Below are positions 50,725 through 60,800 of a stretch of DNA of 64,000 nucleotides, in pieces. The DNA lies in the NCBI GenBank assembly GCA_001464955.1, contig LNEM01000021.1, forward strand, positions 124,001 to 188,000. Direction: 5' to 3'. Source of the stretch: Rhizobiales bacterium Ga0077537 (lineage in GTDB: Bacteria > Pseudomonadota > Alphaproteobacteria > Rhizobiales > Hyphomicrobiaceae). Every line of letters starts with the position of its first letter. Positions within the stretch are counted from its first letter, which is position 1. A program made the translations under genes and the position numbers. The notes below the pieces were generated by a model, which worked only from the letters and a program-made list of their open reading frames with translations, searched no databases and was not told where the DNA came from.

Positions 50725-53106
50725 ATGCTGAGCCTGCATGGCCTTCGCGCGCTCGACCGCAAGCTCGTGCGCGATCTGGTTCGCATCTGGCCCCAGGCGC
50801 TGGCGATCGCGCTCGTCCTGGCCTCCGGCGTCGCCACGCTCATCCTTGCCATCGGCGCCTACAGGTCGCTGGAGGAGACACGCCGTCTCTACTATGCCGA
50901 ATACGGTTTCGCCGACGTCTTCGCGTCCGCCACCCGTGCACCCGCTGCGCTCGAGAGCCGCATCGCGGAGTTGCCGGGCGTCGCCATTGCGGAAGCCCGC
51001 ATCACCCGTCATGCGATTCTTGATCTGGAAGGCGTGACCGAGCCGGTCACGGGCTTGCTGCAATCGCTGCCAGATCGCGCGCGTCCCCTCCTCAATCGCC
51101 CGCACATCAGATTGGGCCGTCTGCCCGAGGCGGGTGCGATCAGCGAGGTCGCGGTCAATGTGGCCTTCGCCGACGCCCACGGCTTGCGCATCGGCGATGG
51201 CTTCGACGCGATCCTGAATGGCAAGAAACGGCGGCTGACCATCGTTGGCGCCGTTCTCTCCCCGGAGCACATCTACGCCATCGGTCCCGGCGATTTGATG
51301 CCGGATTACCGGCGCTTTGCCATTCTCTGGATGTCTCGCACGACGCTCGAATCCGTGTTCGACCTCGACGGCGCATTCGACGCCGTGAGCCTGAAGCTCG
51401 AGCCGGGCGCCCGTGAAGCGGAAGTCATCGCCCGCGTAGACCAGCTACTCTCGCGCTATGGCGGAACCGGCGCCTACGGCCGAGCCGACCAGATCAGTCA
51501 TGCCTTCCTGGATGCCGAACTGAAGCAGCTCGCGGCCCTGGCACGCATCATTCCGCCTGTGTTCCTGCTGGTCTCTGCATTCCTCCTCAACATGACGCTG
51601 CTGCGCTTGATCGCCCTCGAACGCGAGCAGATCGGGCTCATCAAGGCCCTCGGCTACGCGAACGCCGCCATCGCCGCCCACTATCTGAAACTGGTCGGCG
51701 TCATCACGGTGGTCGGAATCGCCATCGGCTTCGCGCTCGGAACGCTCTTCGGCCAGAGCCTCACGCGTCTCTATGGGAAGTTCTTCCAGTTCCCGTTTCT
51801 CGTCTTCGAGCACGACGGCGATCTCTATGTCGTGGCGGCGACCCTCACTCTCGCCGCTGCGGTGGCCGGAGCGCTGCGCGCGATCTCCACGGCACTGGCA
51901 CTCCCTCCGGCCGTCGCCATGAGCCCACCTGCTCCGCAGCGTTACGCCCATCTCCCCGGCGAAGCGAGCGCGCTTGCTGCACATCTCTCGCAGATGACGG
52001 TCATGTCACTGCGCAACATGGTACGTTTCCCGATGCGCTCGGCGATGACGGGCCTCGGCCTGTCGCTCTCGGTTGGGCTGTTGATCGTTTCGCTGTTCGC
52101 CTTCGACGCTGTCGAGGCCATGATCGACGCGACGTTCTTCGGCAGTCAGCGACAGGACGCGACGCTCAATTTCCGCGACGAGCAACCTGTCCGCATCACA
52201 ACGGATGTCTCCCATCTCCCCGGCGTCCTCCGCGTCGAGCCCTTTCGCCACGTCGCGGCCCGCATCCGTAACGGCCAGATTTCGAGGCGCCTCACCCTCA
52301 CCGGCCGCCCTGACGACACCCTTCTGACACGTCAGCTCGATCTCGCGCTCGCACCTGTGGCCGTGCCGGAGACAGGCATTCTCATCAACCGGCGTTTAGC
52401 TGAGGTCCTCGGCGTGGAACGGGGCTCATTGGTGGAGCTCGACATTCTCGATGGCCGCCGTGGTACGCGGATGGTGCGCATCTCGGACATAATCGAATCC
52501 TACATCGGTCTCGTCGCCCTGATGCGGATGGACCAGTTGAACAGGCTCCTCGAGGAGGGCCCCGTCGTCAGCGGCGTGCACATCGCCTACGATCGCGACC
52601 GGGAGGCTGCGCTCTTTCGCGCGATCAAGGCGACGCCCCGCATCGCCTCGATCGAGCAGCAGCGCCACGCATTGAGCCGCTTTCGCGCCACTCTTGCCGA
52701 GAACATCGACATGATGACCTCGATCTACATCGGCCTCGCCGTCGTCGTGGCCTTCGGCGTGGTCTACAACAGCACCCGCATTCAATTGTCCGAGCGTGCC
52801 CGCGATCTGGCGAGCCTCCGCGTCCTCGGGTTTCACCGAAGGGAAGTCTCCCGCGTCCTCTTCACGGAGTTGACGCTGTTGGCGTTGATCGCGCAGCCTC
52901 TCGGCTGGATCATCGGGCATTGGCTCGCCTGGCTCACCATCCAGAGCTTCTCGAGCGACCTCTACACGACGCCATTCGTCATCAATACCGCCACCTATGC
53001 CAAGGCGAGCCTCGTCACGATCGCGGCAACCGTCGCATCCGCGCTGACGGTACACCAGCGCATCGCGGCGCTGGATCTCGTTGCCGTCCTGAAGACCAGG
53101 GAGTGA
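50725..53106 (+). CDS. FtsX-like ABC transporter permease
   Basis: A 793-residue permease with about eight membrane helices: one near the N terminus (~26-46), a cluster of three (~275-395), one at ~440-465 and three in the last 130 residues. Two large periplasmic domains lie between, as in MacB-like double-FtsX permeases. Motifs 'REQIGLIKALGYANAAIAAHYL' and 'RARDLASLRVLGFHRREVSRVL' are the cytoplasmic coupling helices of the two FtsX repeats. The stop overlaps the following adaptor region, showing tight coupling. The substrate is unknown; lipoprotein, antibiotic or metal-stress compounds are possibilities. Confidence 0.93.
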   Translation: MLSLHGLRALDRKLVRDLVRIWPQALAIALVLASGVATLILAIGAYRSLEETRRLYYAEYGFADVFASATRAPAALESRIAELPGVAIAEARITRHAILDLEGVTEPVTGLLQSLPDRARPLLNRPHIRLGRLPEAGAISEVAVNVAFADAHGLRIGDGFDAILNGKKRRLTIVGAVLSPEHIYAIGPGDLMPDYRRFAILWMSRTTLESVFDLDGAFDAVSLKLEPGAREAEVIARVDQLLSRYGGTGAYGRADQISHAFLDAELKQLAALARIIPPVFLLVSAFLLNMTLLRLIALEREQIGLIKALGYANAAIAAHYLKLVGVITVVGIAIGFALGTLFGQSLTRLYGKFFQFPFLVFEHDGDLYVVAATLTLAAAVAGALRAISTALALPPAVAMSPPAPQRYAHLPGEASALAAHLSQMTVMSLRNMVRFPMRSAMTGLGLSLSVGLLIVSLFAFDAVEAMIDATFFGSQRQDATLNFRDEQPVRITTDVSHLPGVLRVEPFRHVAARIRNGQISRRLTLTGRPDDTLLTRQLDLALAPVAVPETGILINRRLAEVLGVERGSLVELDILDGRRGTRMVRISDIIESYIGLVALMRMDQLNRLLEEGPVVSGVHIAYDRDREAALFRAIKATPRIASIEQQRHALSRFRATLAENIDMMTSIYIGLAVVVAFGVVYNSTRIQLSERARDLASLRVLGFHRREVSRVLFTELTLLALIAQPLGWIIGHWLAWLTIQSFSSDLYTTPFVINTATYAKASLVTIAATVASALTVHQRIAALDLVAVLKTRE

Positions 53107-53111
53107 ACGCG

Positions 53112-54371
53112 ATGCCGACGTCGCAACCGTCGAGTAAGCCCACGCACAGCGCCACGCCCCGCCGCCCTTGGCTGACCTTGAGTGCAGCAGCCGTCCTGGC
53201 CGCGCTCGGCGCCTGGGCGCTCTGGCCCGTGGCCATCAAGGTCGACACGGCCACGATCCAGGACGGTCCGATGACCGTCGCCATCGAGGAGGAGGGCAAG
53301 ACGCGCATCAAGGATGTCTTCGTCGTCTCGGCCCCCCAGTCCGGCATCGTGCTCCGCTCGCCGCTCCTCGCGGGCGATCCCGTCGTGAAGGGGAAGACGC
53401 TCGTCGCCCTCCTGCAGCCGGCGCAACCGCCATTCCTCGATGTCAGGACGCGCATGGAGTTGATCGCCTCCGTGAAGGCGGCTGAAGCAGCCGTGCGCCT
53501 CGCCGACGCCGAACTCGACCAGGCTCGCGCCGATCGCCGCTTCGCCGACGCAGAAGCCGCGCGCGCCCGCTCGCTGTTCGAATCGAAAGCCGCATCCGAG
53601 AAACTCATGGAGCAGGCCGAGCATCAGGCGGCCGTCGCCAAGGCCGCCGTCGAGAAGGCCGAGGCCAACATCGCCGTGAAGCGCCGCCAGCTCGAGAGTG
53701 TGCAGGCCCGCCTCCTGGATCCTCAGGACGAGACCATCGGGGGCGTCGTCGAAGGGGCCTGTTGTGTCGAAGTGCACGCGCCGGTCACGGGTCGCGTGCT
53801 CCGCGTGCACCAGACGAGTGAGCAGGTCGTCCCGGCCGGCACACCGCTGGCCGAGGTCGGCGATCCGAAAGCCATCGAGATCGTCGTCGAGCTATTGTCG
53901 ACCGACGCCGTCAGAATACCGGACAAGGCCCCCGTCGAGATCATCGGCTGGGGCGGGACGGAGACGTTGACCGGAACCGTTTCGCGGATCGAGACCGCAG
54001 GCTTCACCAAGGTCTCGGCACTCGGGATCGAGGAACAGCGGGTCCGCGTCGTCATCGCACTCGACGAGGCGAGCGGCGCTGGACATCGCCTGGGCCACGA
54101 ATATCGCGTCGTCGCACGGATCGCCGTCTGGCAGTCCGCTGCGGCGCTGCAGGTGCCGATCGGCGCCCTGTTCCGGCATGACGGAAAATGGGCCCTCTAT
54201 CGTATCGAGGGCGCCCGCGCACGCCGCATCGGCGTTCAGCTCGGACAGCGCAATCGCGACACGGCGGAGGTCGTCGATGGCCTGAAAAGCGGCGATCGTG
54301 TCATCCTCTATCCGAGCGACCGGGTAACCGACGGCGTGCGTGTCGCGGTGCGCGGGGAAGCTGGTCGGTGA
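53112..54371 (+). CDS. HlyD-family periplasmic adaptor (membrane fusion protein)
   Basis: A 419-residue adaptor with one N-terminal transmembrane helix (~20-40), a lipoyl-like domain ('DVFVVSAPQSGIVLRSPLLAGDPVVKGKTL'), a helical hairpin of Ala/Glu-rich coiled coil (~115-195) and a beta-barrel region ('VHAPVTGRVLRVHQTSEQVVPAGTPLAEVGDP'). It links the FtsX permease to the outer membrane. ATG 53112 lies five bases after the permease stop with AGGGAG eight bases before. It is convergent with the metal-resistance operon, whose IS3 remnant starts within ~15 bp of its stop codon. Confidence 0.93.
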   Translation: MPTSQPSSKPTHSATPRRPWLTLSAAAVLAALGAWALWPVAIKVDTATIQDGPMTVAIEEEGKTRIKDVFVVSAPQSGIVLRSPLLAGDPVVKGKTLVALLQPAQPPFLDVRTRMELIASVKAAEAAVRLADAELDQARADRRFADAEAARARSLFESKAASEKLMEQAEHQAAVAKAAVEKAEANIAVKRRQLESVQARLLDPQDETIGGVVEGACCVEVHAPVTGRVLRVHQTSEQVVPAGTPLAEVGDPKAIEIVVELLSTDAVRIPDKAPVEIIGWGGTETLTGTVSRIETAGFTKVSALGIEEQRVRVVIALDEASGAGHRLGHEYRVVARIAVWQSAAALQVPIGALFRHDGKWALYRIEGARARRIGVQLGQRNRDTAEVVDGLKSGDRVILYPSDRVTDGVRVAVRGEAGR

Positions 54372-54384
54372 TCACCCGATAGGT

Positions 54385-54615
54385 GATTCAATCCACCGAA
54401 CCAGCTGCCCGATTGCGACCGCGGCGCATGCGAACAACGAGCTATTCCTCGCGATACAGCTGAAGCAGCTTCCTGTGGTTCCCCGTCGTCCCCCCGCGCT
54501 TCAGCATCGGGTGCAGACGCCGATAGCCGAAGCGGCCGCGCTTCGCCGCCAACGCCTTCAAACAGGCGCGAAGCGCACTGTCGTCGCCTCGTTGCGTTCG
54601 ATCCCGAGAAGCCTT
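54385..54615 (-). mobile_element. Remnant of an IS3-family transposase orfB
   Basis: On the minus strand 'DDSALRACLKALAAKRGRFG' and 'YRRLHPMLKRGG', then LYREE, match the conserved region just before the DDE domain of IS3 (IS407-like) OrfB proteins. After a TAG stop at 54442 the same frame continues with 'LVVRMRRGRNR', also IS3-like. Only ~75 codons remain, without DDE residues or terminal repeats, so it is inactive. Confidence 0.75.
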
Positions 54616-54687
54616 CGGCGCGGCGTGGACAGTGGTGGGCCCCATCAGCGGACCGACGATGAGAGCAACTGCAGCGAATAGCTTCAT
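54442..54687 (-). pseudogene. Signal peptide fused to an IS3 transposase fragment
   Basis: An 81-residue frame starting at ATG 54687 with AGGA six bases upstream. Residues 1-23 form a good signal peptide (MKLFAAVALIVGPLM..TVHA); from about residue 25 the sequence is IS3 OrfB-like (RFGYRRLH). It therefore looks like a small exported protein gene whose body was replaced when an IS3 element inserted and decayed. It is 48 bp downstream of the cupredoxin gene in the metal operon, so the lost protein may have been a small periplasmic metal-binding protein. It may still be translated and exported. Confidence 0.6.
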
Positions 54688-54735
54688 CGCAGATCCTGAA
54701 GGACCTGGGACGGGCGCGCTCTCCTCGGCAACATG

Positions 54736-55236
54736 TCACTTCACGATGATCTTGCCGCTCATGCCGGCTTCGCGGTGACCGGGAATGAGACAAGCGAAAT
54801 CGAATTGGCCGGCAGTTGTGAAATGCCACAGCAAATCGCCGGACGCCTTCGCCGGGACCTGCTTTGAATTCGGGTCGTCATGCTTCATGTCGGGCATCGC
54901 TTTCATCATCTCGGCGTGCTCTTCGATCTCTTGTGACGTCCCGAGCAAGAACTCGTGATCCAGGGCTCCGACGTTGTCGAGGCGAAATCTGATCTGCTCT
55001 CCTTTGCGAACCTCGATGCTCGCAGGCTCGAACAGCATCTTGCCGTCCGCCTCCATCATCCTGACGACGATCGTGCGGGACGGCAGCTGCGGATTGCCTG
55101 GCTGACCATACGCCGCCCCCTCCCTCGAAGTCTGGTGGCCGCCACCGTGACCGTGATGCCCCGATGGACCATGGGCGAGAACCGAGGAACTCCCAGCGAC
55201 CGCGAACATGGCGACGAGAACGAATGTCTTCTTCAT
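54736..55236 (-). CDS. Periplasmic cupredoxin (plastocyanin/azurin-like)
   Basis: A 166-residue exported blue-copper-type protein. The signal peptide ends near residue 21 (VLA), followed by a His/Gly-rich segment (GHHGHGGGH). The type 1 copper ligands are visible as His94 (LDHEF), Cys149, His154 and Met159 in 'FACLIPGHREAGMSG'. A Met/His-rich loop (EMMKAMPDMKHDD) may bind further copper. An excellent AAGGAGG site precedes ATG 55236. It is the last intact gene of the metal-efflux operon and supports copper (or silver) as the metal. Confidence 0.92.
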   Translation of the reverse strand: MKKTFVLVAMFAVAGSSSVLAHGPSGHHGHGGGHQTSREGAAYGQPGNPQLPSRTIVVRMMEADGKMLFEPASIEVRKGEQIRFRLDNVGALDHEFLLGTSQEIEEHAEMMKAMPDMKHDDPNSKQVPAKASGDLLWHFTTAGQFDFACLIPGHREAGMSGKIIVK

Positions 55237-55261
55237 GACTGGTTCCTCCTTGTCTGCGTCT

Positions 55262-56617
55262 TCAAGATGGTGGTGGCGACGGCAGATCGATCCGGGCGAC
55301 CAGACCATTCGTCGCCCGGTTTTGAAGCGAAACGTCACCGCCGTGCGAGCGCAGAATTGTCCGGGCGACCGTTAGGCTGAGACCGTGACCACCCGTCGCC
55401 CGTGCGCGTGATGGCTCGCCTCTCACGAAAGGCTCGAAAACCTGCTCGAGCTGGTTAGCCGGAATCCCGGGGCCGTCGTCCTCCACGGCAATCGCGATGC
55501 GGCCACTCTCGAGCGAGACCCTGACCCGCGCCGCGCCGCCATACTTCAGCGCATTCTGGACGAGATTGCCGAACGCGCGCTTGAGCGCCAGATGCCGGCC
55601 GAGAACGACAACGTGGCGCGGGCCTTCGATCGAGACCTTCTCACCTGCGTCGGTGGCGTCCGCCTCCAGCGTCTCAAGGATCGCCATGATGTCGACCGGT
55701 TCGACCTTCTCCTTGAGGAGATCGTCGCGGAGAAAGGAAAGCGTTGCCGCGATCATCTCCTCCATTTCGTCGAGGTCCGCTTCCGCTTTCTGGCGGGACT
55801 GGGCATCAGGCAGCGCCGCGATGCGGAGCCTGAGACGTGTAAGCGGTGTCCTGAGATCATGGCTGACGGCGGCGAGCATTTCCGTACGATCATCGATGAG
55901 TTTGCGAATTCGCTCCTGCAGCTCGTTGATGGCGCGCGACAGCATCCGCACCTCGCGTGTTCCAGCCTCTGGCAGTGGAGCGTTGCGCGGCGTGACGAAG
56001 AGCCCCCGGGCGCCTTCGGCGAGGCCGCGCAGAGGCGTCGTGAGCCAGTGGCTCATGAGCACTGAAACGGCCACGACGCCTAGTGCCGCCACAAGCGCCG
56101 AAAGAAAGGCGCTCGGAGCAGCGGCGCGGGCGGCTTCGACCCGGGCGAGCGTCACGTTGAGCCACGAGCCGTCGTTGAGCGGAAGAGAGAGTAGCGTGAT
56201 GTGCCGCTCATCCGCCGATTTTCCGGCGTGCGGCTCATCTTCGAGCATCCGGGTCGTACCGATTACCACTCCTCTCTCCTGCAGTTGCGGTGACCGTGCG
56301 GTCAGGCCGTCACGCAGGCGCTCCGCGATATCGTCGAGAATGCCCCCCGCCGTGGCGAGCGGCTCGGGCCCCCAATGCAGTTCGAGCGGCCCGCCGGAAA
56401 GTCGATGAGCGGCGTCGTCTCGCTTGCCCGGCTCGATGGCAGTGATGGTATCGGCGAGCACGATGAGGCGCTCGACGATGACGGATGCATTGAGAGCCGT
56501 CACCTCGCGCTCGATACCCCGCTGATAGATGTACTGCGCGATCGCGAGGATCGAGCCGAGCCCGGCGATCAGAACGATGATCGTGCGGCCGGCAATGGTG
56601 TCTGTGAGCCAGCTCAT
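55262..56617 (-). CDS. Sensor histidine kinase (EnvZ-like, metal-operon partner)
   Basis: A 451-residue membrane kinase: transmembrane helices at about 13-31 and 169-190 flank a ~135-residue periplasmic sensor, then a HAMP region, the H-box 'AAVSHDLRTPLTRLRLR' with phospho-acceptor His253, the N-box 'NLVQNALKYG', and G-boxes 'VEDDGPGI' and 'GGHGLSLTVA'. Its ATG overlaps the response regulator stop (ATGA). It presumably senses periplasmic metal and phosphorylates the upstream-encoded regulator. Confidence 0.94.
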   Translation of the reverse strand: MSWLTDTIAGRTIIVLIAGLGSILAIAQYIYQRGIEREVTALNASVIVERLIVLADTITAIEPGKRDDAAHRLSGGPLELHWGPEPLATAGGILDDIAERLRDGLTARSPQLQERGVVIGTTRMLEDEPHAGKSADERHITLLSLPLNDGSWLNVTLARVEAARAAAPSAFLSALVAALGVVAVSVLMSHWLTTPLRGLAEGARGLFVTPRNAPLPEAGTREVRMLSRAINELQERIRKLIDDRTEMLAAVSHDLRTPLTRLRLRIAALPDAQSRQKAEADLDEMEEMIAATLSFLRDDLLKEKVEPVDIMAILETLEADATDAGEKVSIEGPRHVVVLGRHLALKRAFGNLVQNALKYGGAARVRVSLESGRIAIAVEDDGPGIPANQLEQVFEPFVRGEPSRARATGGHGLSLTVARTILRSHGGDVSLQNRATNGLVARIDLPSPPPS

Positions 56618-57396
56618 CGGCGTTGGACCGCCGGCACGAACATGTACCCCGCCCCCCGCACCGTCTTGATGAAGCTCTCACCCTCGATCCCGCGATCGAT
56701 CTTGCGCCGAAGTCGACTGACCTGCACATCGATGCTGCGATCGAGGTTCGTTGCATCGGAGCTGCGGGCAGTCTCGAGGAGTTGCTCTCTCGACAGAATG
56801 CGCTGCGGCATGTCGAGAAATGCGAAGAGCAAGGCGTGCTCGCCAGCCGAAAGGTCGACGATCACTCCTTCGGGATTGCGCAATTCCCGGCGCAATGTGT
56901 CGAGCCGCCATCCCTCGAACTCGAAATTCCGCCTGCGCTGGCCGACGTCGGTCCCGAGCGACATCCGTGAGCGCCTGAGCAGAGCTTTGATCCGCGCCAG
57001 CAGCTCGTTCGGGCTGAAGGGCTTGCTCATGTAATCATCGGCACCGATCTCGAGCCCGACGATTCGGTCCGTCTCGTCCCCGCGTGCCGTGAGCATGAGG
57101 ATCGGCATGTTCGACGAAGCTCTGAGATCGCGGCAGATTTCGATACCGCTTTGGCCGGGCAGCATGATGTCGAGGATCACGAGATCGACCGGTGCGCCGG
57201 ACCGCATGTGCCGATCGAGGTCGCGCCCGCTGCCGACGCCGACGACCGCGTAGCCATGCTCGAGGAGGAACTGCCCGAGCAGATGACGAAGATCGGCGTC
57301 GTCGTCGCAGACGAGGATGTGCGCATCGGGCACCCTCAGTTCGGCGCCCGAAGGTGACTGACCGTCCGAGGCTGGCAGGTCTTCTTTCCTCGGCAT
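56614..57396 (-). CDS. OmpR-family response regulator
   Basis: A 260-residue two-component regulator. The receiver domain has Asp31-Asp32 (LVCDDD), phospho-acceptor Asp76 (VILDIMLPGQSG) and Lys125 (MSKPF); the C-terminal winged helix ends 'VQVSRLRRKIDRG..FIKTVRGAGYMF'. It overlaps the sensor kinase gene by 4 bp. Its likely targets are sites of three TTTC motifs at 11-bp spacing upstream of the adaptor gene. ATG 57396 is preferred over a TTG at 57414. Confidence 0.94.
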   Translation of the reverse strand: MPRKEDLPASDGQSPSGAELRVPDAHILVCDDDADLRHLLGQFLLEHGYAVVGVGSGRDLDRHMRSGAPVDLVILDIMLPGQSGIEICRDLRASSNMPILMLTARGDETDRIVGLEIGADDYMSKPFSPNELLARIKALLRRSRMSLGTDVGQRRRNFEFEGWRLDTLRRELRNPEGVIVDLSAGEHALLFAFLDMPQRILSREQLLETARSSDATNLDRSIDVQVSRLRRKIDRGIEGESFIKTVRGAGYMFVPAVQRR

Positions 57397-57410
57397 GGGT
57401 TGCCTGCTTC

Positions 57411-57800
57411 TCAATTGAGTGGCGTCAGCCGCACCTGATGACTTGCACCGCCGACATTGCTCGTTTTCAGAATGACCCGCATGCCCGTCTTGGCGGCGAA
57501 GTCGCCCTTGCCCTTCATGATATGGCCACCGGCGGGCGACAGAACAACCTTATGGGTCTTGCCCCCGACGAGCACCTGAGCCTCGGCGCTGCCGCCAGCC
57601 GTATCCACCGGCTTCTCGTTTGCGTCCGTGACGTAGAGGGTGAGATCGCCGCCAGCCGCCACCATCTCGAGGTGCTGCGTACCGCCGCCTGCATCGACGA
57701 TGTGGCCGCCGTTGGGTCCCTTGGTGAACTTGCTGCTGGTATGAGCGAGCGCGGGTGTCGCAAGCGCCAGGGCCGCGGCGATGGTGAGATACTTGAGCAT
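57411..57800 (-). CDS. Small periplasmic protein of the metal-efflux operon
   Basis: A 129-residue exported protein: signal peptide 1-19 (ATPALA), then 'HTSSKFTKGPNGGHIVDAGG' (start of mature chain) and a beta-rich domain with 'LSPAGGHIMKGKGDF'. Homologues occur beside CusA/CzcA pumps and are annotated hypothetical. Several His and Gly-Gly-His motifs suggest metal handling, but no known chaperone fold was recognised. It lies 36 bp after the RND pump and 14 bp before the regulator. Confidence 0.75.
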   Translation of the reverse strand: MLKYLTIAAALALATPALAHTSSKFTKGPNGGHIVDAGGGTQHLEMVAAGGDLTLYVTDANEKPVDTAGGSAEAQVLVGGKTHKVVLSPAGGHIMKGKGDFAAKTGMRVILKTSNVGGASHQVRLTPLN

Positions 57801-57836
57801 GGACTTGTGTCCCCTTGGTTGTTGCCTATCGGAATG

Positions 57837-60800
57837 TCAGTACGCCTGCGCAACTGCTTCGCCGGGATGTGCCTCTTCGCGGGCCGAGCGTAGTCGTTCG
57901 ATGGCGGGTTCACCGTACCTGAGGAAGAGGACGGGCGTGAGAACAGTGTCGAGTAACGTCGCGCTGATCAGCCCGCCAAAAATGGTGATGGCCACCGGAT
58001 GCAGGATCTCCTTGCCTGGCTCATCCGCACCGATCATCAGCGGCACCAGGGCGAGCCCGGCCGACAGCGCCGTCATCAAGACCGGTGTCAATCGTTCCAG
58101 GCTGCCGCGCACGATCATGTGCGGGCCGAAGCGCTCGCCCTCGAACAGCACCAGGTTGATGTAGTGGCTGACCTTCAGGATACCGTTGCGCGCACTGATA
58201 CCTGCGAGTGTTATGAAACCGATCATGGTGGCGACGGAGAGCGGCTGTCCTGCAAGCCAGAGCGCGATCACGCTGCCGATGAGGGCAAGCGGAACGTTGC
58301 CCATGATGATGAGAGCGAGGACCGCGGACTTGTATCGACTGTAGAGCACGACGAAGATCGCGGAGAGCGAGAGTAGCGACAGCAGCGCGATGAGGCGGGA
58401 GGCCTCCTCCTGTGCCTGGAACGTCCCTTCGAGCGACGTGACGTAGCCCTCGGGCAAAGGCGTTGCGTTTGCGGCGCCGCGCACGGCGGCGACGACGCGT
58501 GCCATATCGGAGCCGTCGGTGTTGGCATAGACGACGATGCGACGCCGGGTGTTATCGCGCTGGATCTGGTTAGGTCCATCGGTCTCGACCACGGATGCAA
58601 ACGTCGACAATGGTACGCGGCCAGCCGGTGTTTCGAGACGGAGCTTCGCCAACCCCTCGGTGGTCCGATCCCGATCCGCGACCCTTAGCACCACATCGTA
58701 GCGGCGGTTGCCGTCCACCACCTGAGAAACGACGCGACCGTTGAGCAGGGACTCGAGCGCCTCGGTCACACGGGCCGGCGTTACGCCGAGCTGCGCCGCC
58801 TTTGCATAGTCGACGGCCACCTGAACCTGAGGAATGCGAACCTGGCGCTCGATCTGCAGGTCGACGATGCCGGGTATCGTTTCCATCCGGGAGCGAACCT
58901 GCTCGGCGAGCCCGCGCAGTGTATCGAGGTCGTCACCGAAGATCTTGAGCGCGATCTGGGCCCGGACCCCCGACAGCATGTGATCCAGCCGGTGCGAAAT
59001 CGGCTGACCGACGTTGACATTGGCCGGAAGAATGGCGAGGCGCTTTCGGATATCGGCAATGATTTCCTCGCGGCCACGCTCGGAACGATGAAGATCGACG
59101 TCGATCTCGGCGGAATGCACGCCCTCCGCGTGCTCGTCGAGTTCGGCCCGGCCCGTCCGCCGACCGACCGACTTCGCCTCCGGGACCTGAAGGATCAGCC
59201 GCTCGGCAATGAGCCCGACGCGGTGTGACTCGGCGAGCGAAATACCGGGCTGAAACAGCATCGAGATCGTGAGCGTGCCTTCATTGAAGGACGGAAGGAA
59301 CGAGCGCGGGAGATGGAAGGCGCTGGCCGCGGCAATCGACACGGCGGCGAACGCCGACGCCATGACGAAGGCCTGCTTGCGGAACGCCCAGCCGAGCACC
59401 CGTCGATTTCCTGCCTTGAGCAGCCGGACCAGCCAGCTGTCGTGCTCTGCGGACGCCTTCGGGGACCGGAGGAGATAAGAGCAGAGCACCGGCGTGACGG
59501 TGATCGAGACGATCAGGCTCGCGACGATCGAGACGATGTAGGCGATGCCGAGTGGTGCGAACAGACGCCCCTCGATACCGGACAGGGCAAACAGCGGCAC
59601 AAACACGAGGACGATGATGGCCGTCGCGTAGATGATGCCCGAGCGGACTTCCTGAGACGCGCGCGCGATGACCTGAAGGGCGGGGTCCGGATTGATCTTG
59701 AGCCTGTTCTCACGGAGCCGCCGGAACACGTTCTCGACGTCGACGACGGCATCGTCGACGAGTTCGCCGATGGCGATGGCCAGCCCGCCGAGGGTCATCG
59801 TGTTGATCGTCAGCCCCAGCATGTGGAACACGATGACGGTCACCAGGATGGAGATCGGGATCGCCGAGAGCGAGATGATCGTCGTGCGCCAGTTGAGCAG
59901 GAACAGGAACAGCACCGCCGCGACCACGACGAGAGCCTCGGCCAGCACCTTGAGCACGTTTTCGATCGAAACCTTGATGAAGTCGCCCTGACGGAACAGA
60001 ACCGCGGTGGTGACGTCTTTCGGCGTCACGCGCTTGAGATCCGCCAGCGCAGCTTCGATCTCTTCCGTGATCCGTAACGTGTCCCCCGTCGGCTGCTTCT
60101 GAACCGACAGGATCACGGCGGGATTGCCCATGTGGCCCGCATCACCGCGCTTGATGCGCGCGGCGTAGCCAACATCGGCCACCTGGGACAAGCGGACCGA
60201 TATCCCGTTGCGATGGCCGACCGGCAGATTGCGCAAGTCCTCGAGGCGCGTCGTGCGGCCGATGTTCCGGATCAGGTATTCGCGGGCATGCTGGTCGACG
60301 AATCCGCCGGCCGTGTTGGTCCCGAACTGGCGGAGCGCATCCTCGAGCTGCGACTGGGCGATGTCGAGCGCGCTCATCTGTGCGAGGTTGAGCGTGACTC
60401 GATACTGACGCACCTCGCCGCCGATGGGGATGACCTGTGCCACTCCGGGGATCGTGAGCAACCGGGGCCGCAGGACCCAGTCCGCATGCTCGCGCAGATC
60501 CATCGGGCTCGCCGTCTGGCTCGATAGCGCGATGAGCATGATCTCGCCCATGATCGACGTGATCGGCCCCATCTGCGGAACGATGCCACGCGGCAGCTGC
60601 TCGCGGACGATATTGAGCCGCTCCGTGACCTGCTGGCGGTTTCGGTAGATGTCCGTGCCCCAGGCAAACTCGACGTAGACGATCGAAAGACCGACGCCCG
60701 AAACGGAGCGCACACGCGCCACCCCGGGCATTCCGTTCATCGCCGTTTCCAGCGGGAACGTCACCAGCGTCTCGACCTCCTCCGGTGCGAGCCCCCCGGC

